A DNA stretch of 64,000 nucleotides. It comes from Paracoccaceae bacterium (lineage in GTDB: Bacteria; Pseudomonadota; Alphaproteobacteria; Rhodobacterales; Rhodobacteraceae). A program made the translations under genes and the position numbers. The first letter of the stretch is position 1; the number at the start of each line of letters is the position of its first letter. Under the pieces are notes generated by a model. It worked only from the letters and a program-made list of their open reading frames with translations, was not told the DNA's origin and did not search any database. Shown here one piece after another: positions 62,451-64,000 of the stretch. The stretch spans positions 1 through 64,000 of the forward strand of contig SKYA01000047.1 of assembly GCA_007128135.1 (NCBI GenBank), in the 5' to 3' direction.

Positions 62451-63955
62451 AGCTGAGCCTGCAAGGCTGGGCCAGCATCTGGATTGCAACGGCGATGATG
62501 GCGGGCGCGGGCGCGGCGTTGCTCTGGGCTGGCTCGACACAGGCCTGGCGCGTCCATCTGAACGACGCCCGTGACGCCGGTCGCGGGCTGGCACTGAGCC
62601 TGCTTCACGATACGCCCCCTCCCGATGAAGTCAGGCTTTCCCGCATCGTCACCGAACGCTCATCCACGACGTTCACTCCGACGCATCAGGATGCGGGTCT
62701 CGCGGCTTCGGCGCGTGTCACGACACTGTCGCTTCGCCAGCACGACGCTGACGGAGACATGAGGGCAAATGGCAGGCGGCTGCTGATCCATGTGCTGAGC
62801 GACCGGCTGCAATACCCGGTCGCTGCCATTGATGGGGTGACCGGTGCGCCGGAAGGGCTTGCATCCCTCTCGCGCCAGATGGCGCTGCACTGTTCCGACA
62901 GCGTCATGTTCCTGCAGGATGACCGCGGCCGATGGTGGCGGGCAGAGTCCGCGCTCTGGTCATGCGATCAGCAGCCCCCGGACCTGCGACTCTGGGCAAT
63001 AGGCCTGGCCCTTGCGGGTTTGCTGCTGCTTTGGGGACATGCCCGAGATGTCAGCAGCGGATTTCGGGACCTGGCAAGGGCGCTGGCCATGCGCACCCGC
63101 CCCGGCCAGATGGAAGACCTGCAGATTTCCGGCCCCGTCGAACTGCGACAGACCATCGAGGCGGTGAACGCCTATCTTGCCGAGGAGCGCGACCGCCTGG
63201 CACGGCGCGCCATGGTTCTTTCGGGCGTCAGTCATGATCTCGGAACCCCCGCCACGCGCCTGCGTCTGCGGGTCGCCATGATCGATGACCCTGATCTGCG
63301 CGACAAGTTCACGAGCGATCTGGACAAGATGGCCGCAATGATCGAGGAAGTCCTGACCTTTACCCGCGCCGAAATCGCCGCCGAGCCGGAGAGCTTCTTC
63401 TCGTTCGTGGCGCTCGTGGAATCGGTCGTGGCAGACTATCAGGACACGGGACGCGCGGTCACTATGGTGCTGCCCGACCCCCCCAGTATCGCGCCGACCG
63501 GTTCTGTCTTCGGCATGACGGGCGGACGCAAGCGCGCGCTGACCGAGGCGCGCCGCGTGTTGTTTCGCGGGCGACCCATGGCGCTGGAACGCGCCCTGTC
63601 GAACCTGATCGACAATGCCCTGAAATACGGGCGGCGCGCGCAGGTCAGGCTGATCCAGAATTCGGCCCGGATCATTGTCGAGGTTCAGGATGAAGGAAGA
63701 GATCTCGATCCTGAAACACTGTCGCGCCTGACCGAACCCTTTGCGCGCGGAAGCAATCAGACCGGCTCGGATGGTCATCCGGTTTCCGGTTTCGGCATGG
63801 GATTGAGCATTGTCGCGACCATCGCGGCGCAACATGGCGGACAGGTCGAATTCGAGCAGAAACCACATGGGCTGTGCGCAAGGCTGAACCTGCCGCGAGA
63901 CATGAACAGCCCGGCGCCTCAGACCGCGCGCGGATTGCAGCCAACCAGAGGATGA
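62447..63955 (+). CDS. Sensor histidine kinase (GtrS-like)
   Basis: The 502-residue kinase has two membrane helices (about 8-28 and 182-199) around a periplasmic sensor region of about 150 residues, a HAMP-like linker, the dimerisation helix with His263 (SGVSHDLGTPATRLRLR) and an ATPase domain with the N box (NLIDNALKYG) and G box (GFGMGLSIV). It phosphorylates the regulator encoded just before it. In Pseudomonas the GtrS sensor responds to periplasmic or glucose-derived acids; the ligand here is unknown. Confidence 0.87.
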   Translation: MKLSLQGWASIWIATAMMAGAGAALLWAGSTQAWRVHLNDARDAGRGLALSLLHDTPPPDEVRLSRIVTERSSTTFTPTHQDAGLAASARVTTLSLRQHDADGDMRANGRRLLIHVLSDRLQYPVAAIDGVTGAPEGLASLSRQMALHCSDSVMFLQDDRGRWWRAESALWSCDQQPPDLRLWAIGLALAGLLLLWGHARDVSSGFRDLARALAMRTRPGQMEDLQISGPVELRQTIEAVNAYLAEERDRLARRAMVLSGVSHDLGTPATRLRLRVAMIDDPDLRDKFTSDLDKMAAMIEEVLTFTRAEIAAEPESFFSFVALVESVVADYQDTGRAVTMVLPDPPSIAPTGSVFGMTGGRKRALTEARRVLFRGRPMALERALSNLIDNALKYGRRAQVRLIQNSARIIVEVQDEGRDLDPETLSRLTEPFARGSNQTGSDGHPVSGFGMGLSIVATIAAQHGGQVEFEQKPHGLCARLNLPRDMNSPAPQTARGLQPTRG

Positions 63956-63965
63956 AGCCGCCACC

Positions 63966-64000
63966 ATGAAACCGGAAGGCTTGCCGCAGGCGGATCGGTC
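63966..64000 (+). CDS. Possible start of next gene (11 codons, cut by window edge)
   Basis: An ATG at 63966 opens a frame (MKPEGLPQAD) that runs off the window, ten bases after the kinase stop with GAGGATGAAG upstream. Too short to assign. Confidence 0.25.
   Translation, partial: MKPEGLPQADR

Overview
The window is GC-rich, gene-dense chromosomal DNA. Tight ATGA-type overlaps, a seven-gene Mrp antiporter operon, a tripartite tricarboxylate transporter (TTT), two family III CoA-transferases and an ECF-sigma/sulfite dehydrogenase module suggest an alphaproteobacterium, probably of the Rhodobacterales. That placement is inferred from gene content and codon style; there is no rRNA gene in the window to confirm it. 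I saw no tRNA, rRNA, CRISPR array, transposase, integrase or phage gene.

Layout. (1) 1-4638, minus strand: a murD-rarD-GGCT-amidoligase run, the last gene cut by the window edge, with a GMC oxidoreductase behind it. (2) 5093-10750, plus: mrpABCDEFG, a Na+(K+)/H+ antiporter. (3) 10826-16285, minus: a broken alpha/beta hydrolase, a membrane protein, a DUF6544-like protein, and a lactate permease/D-lactate dehydrogenase pair. (4) 16708-28369: two convergent operons encoding exported proteins. The plus operon encodes a trypsin-like protease, a WD40-caspase fusion, a Memo-CapA fusion and a MORN-repeat protein. The minus operon encodes a Tat-type caspase-like protein and a DUF900 alpha/beta hydrolase. 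(5) 28575-33516: an MFS carrier, a small DksA-like protein, and an ECF sigma/anti-sigma pair leading into a molybdenum sulfite dehydrogenase and its cytochrome c.

(6) 33715-57167: a large catabolic island around an IclR regulator. The minus strand carries an MmgE/PrpD protein, IclR, an HD protein, a fumarase/aspartase-superfamily lyase, a PaaH-like dehydrogenase, an ADP-forming acyl-CoA synthetase, an acyl-CoA dehydrogenase, two crotonases, two family III CoA-transferases, an amidase and a TTT binding protein. The plus strand carries a CitE-like lyase, TctB, TctA, an AbrB-family protein, a PcaF/PaaJ thiolase and an isocitrate-lyase-like enzyme. Together they look like uptake, CoA activation and beta-oxidation of a dicarboxylate to acetyl-CoA plus succinyl-CoA; the substrate is not determined. 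(7) 57306-63955: a GtsABCD-like sugar (probably glucose) ABC transporter, divergent from an OmpR-type two-component system resembling GltR/GtrS.

The best candidate for an undescribed system is region 4. Two caspase-like proteases, a serine protease, a lipase/esterase-like hydrolase and two unusual domain fusions are all predicted to be exported and are arranged as facing operons. Secondary points are the IclR catabolic island, an alpha/beta hydrolase with two separate lesions, and perfect hairpins directly downstream of both solute-binding-protein genes.
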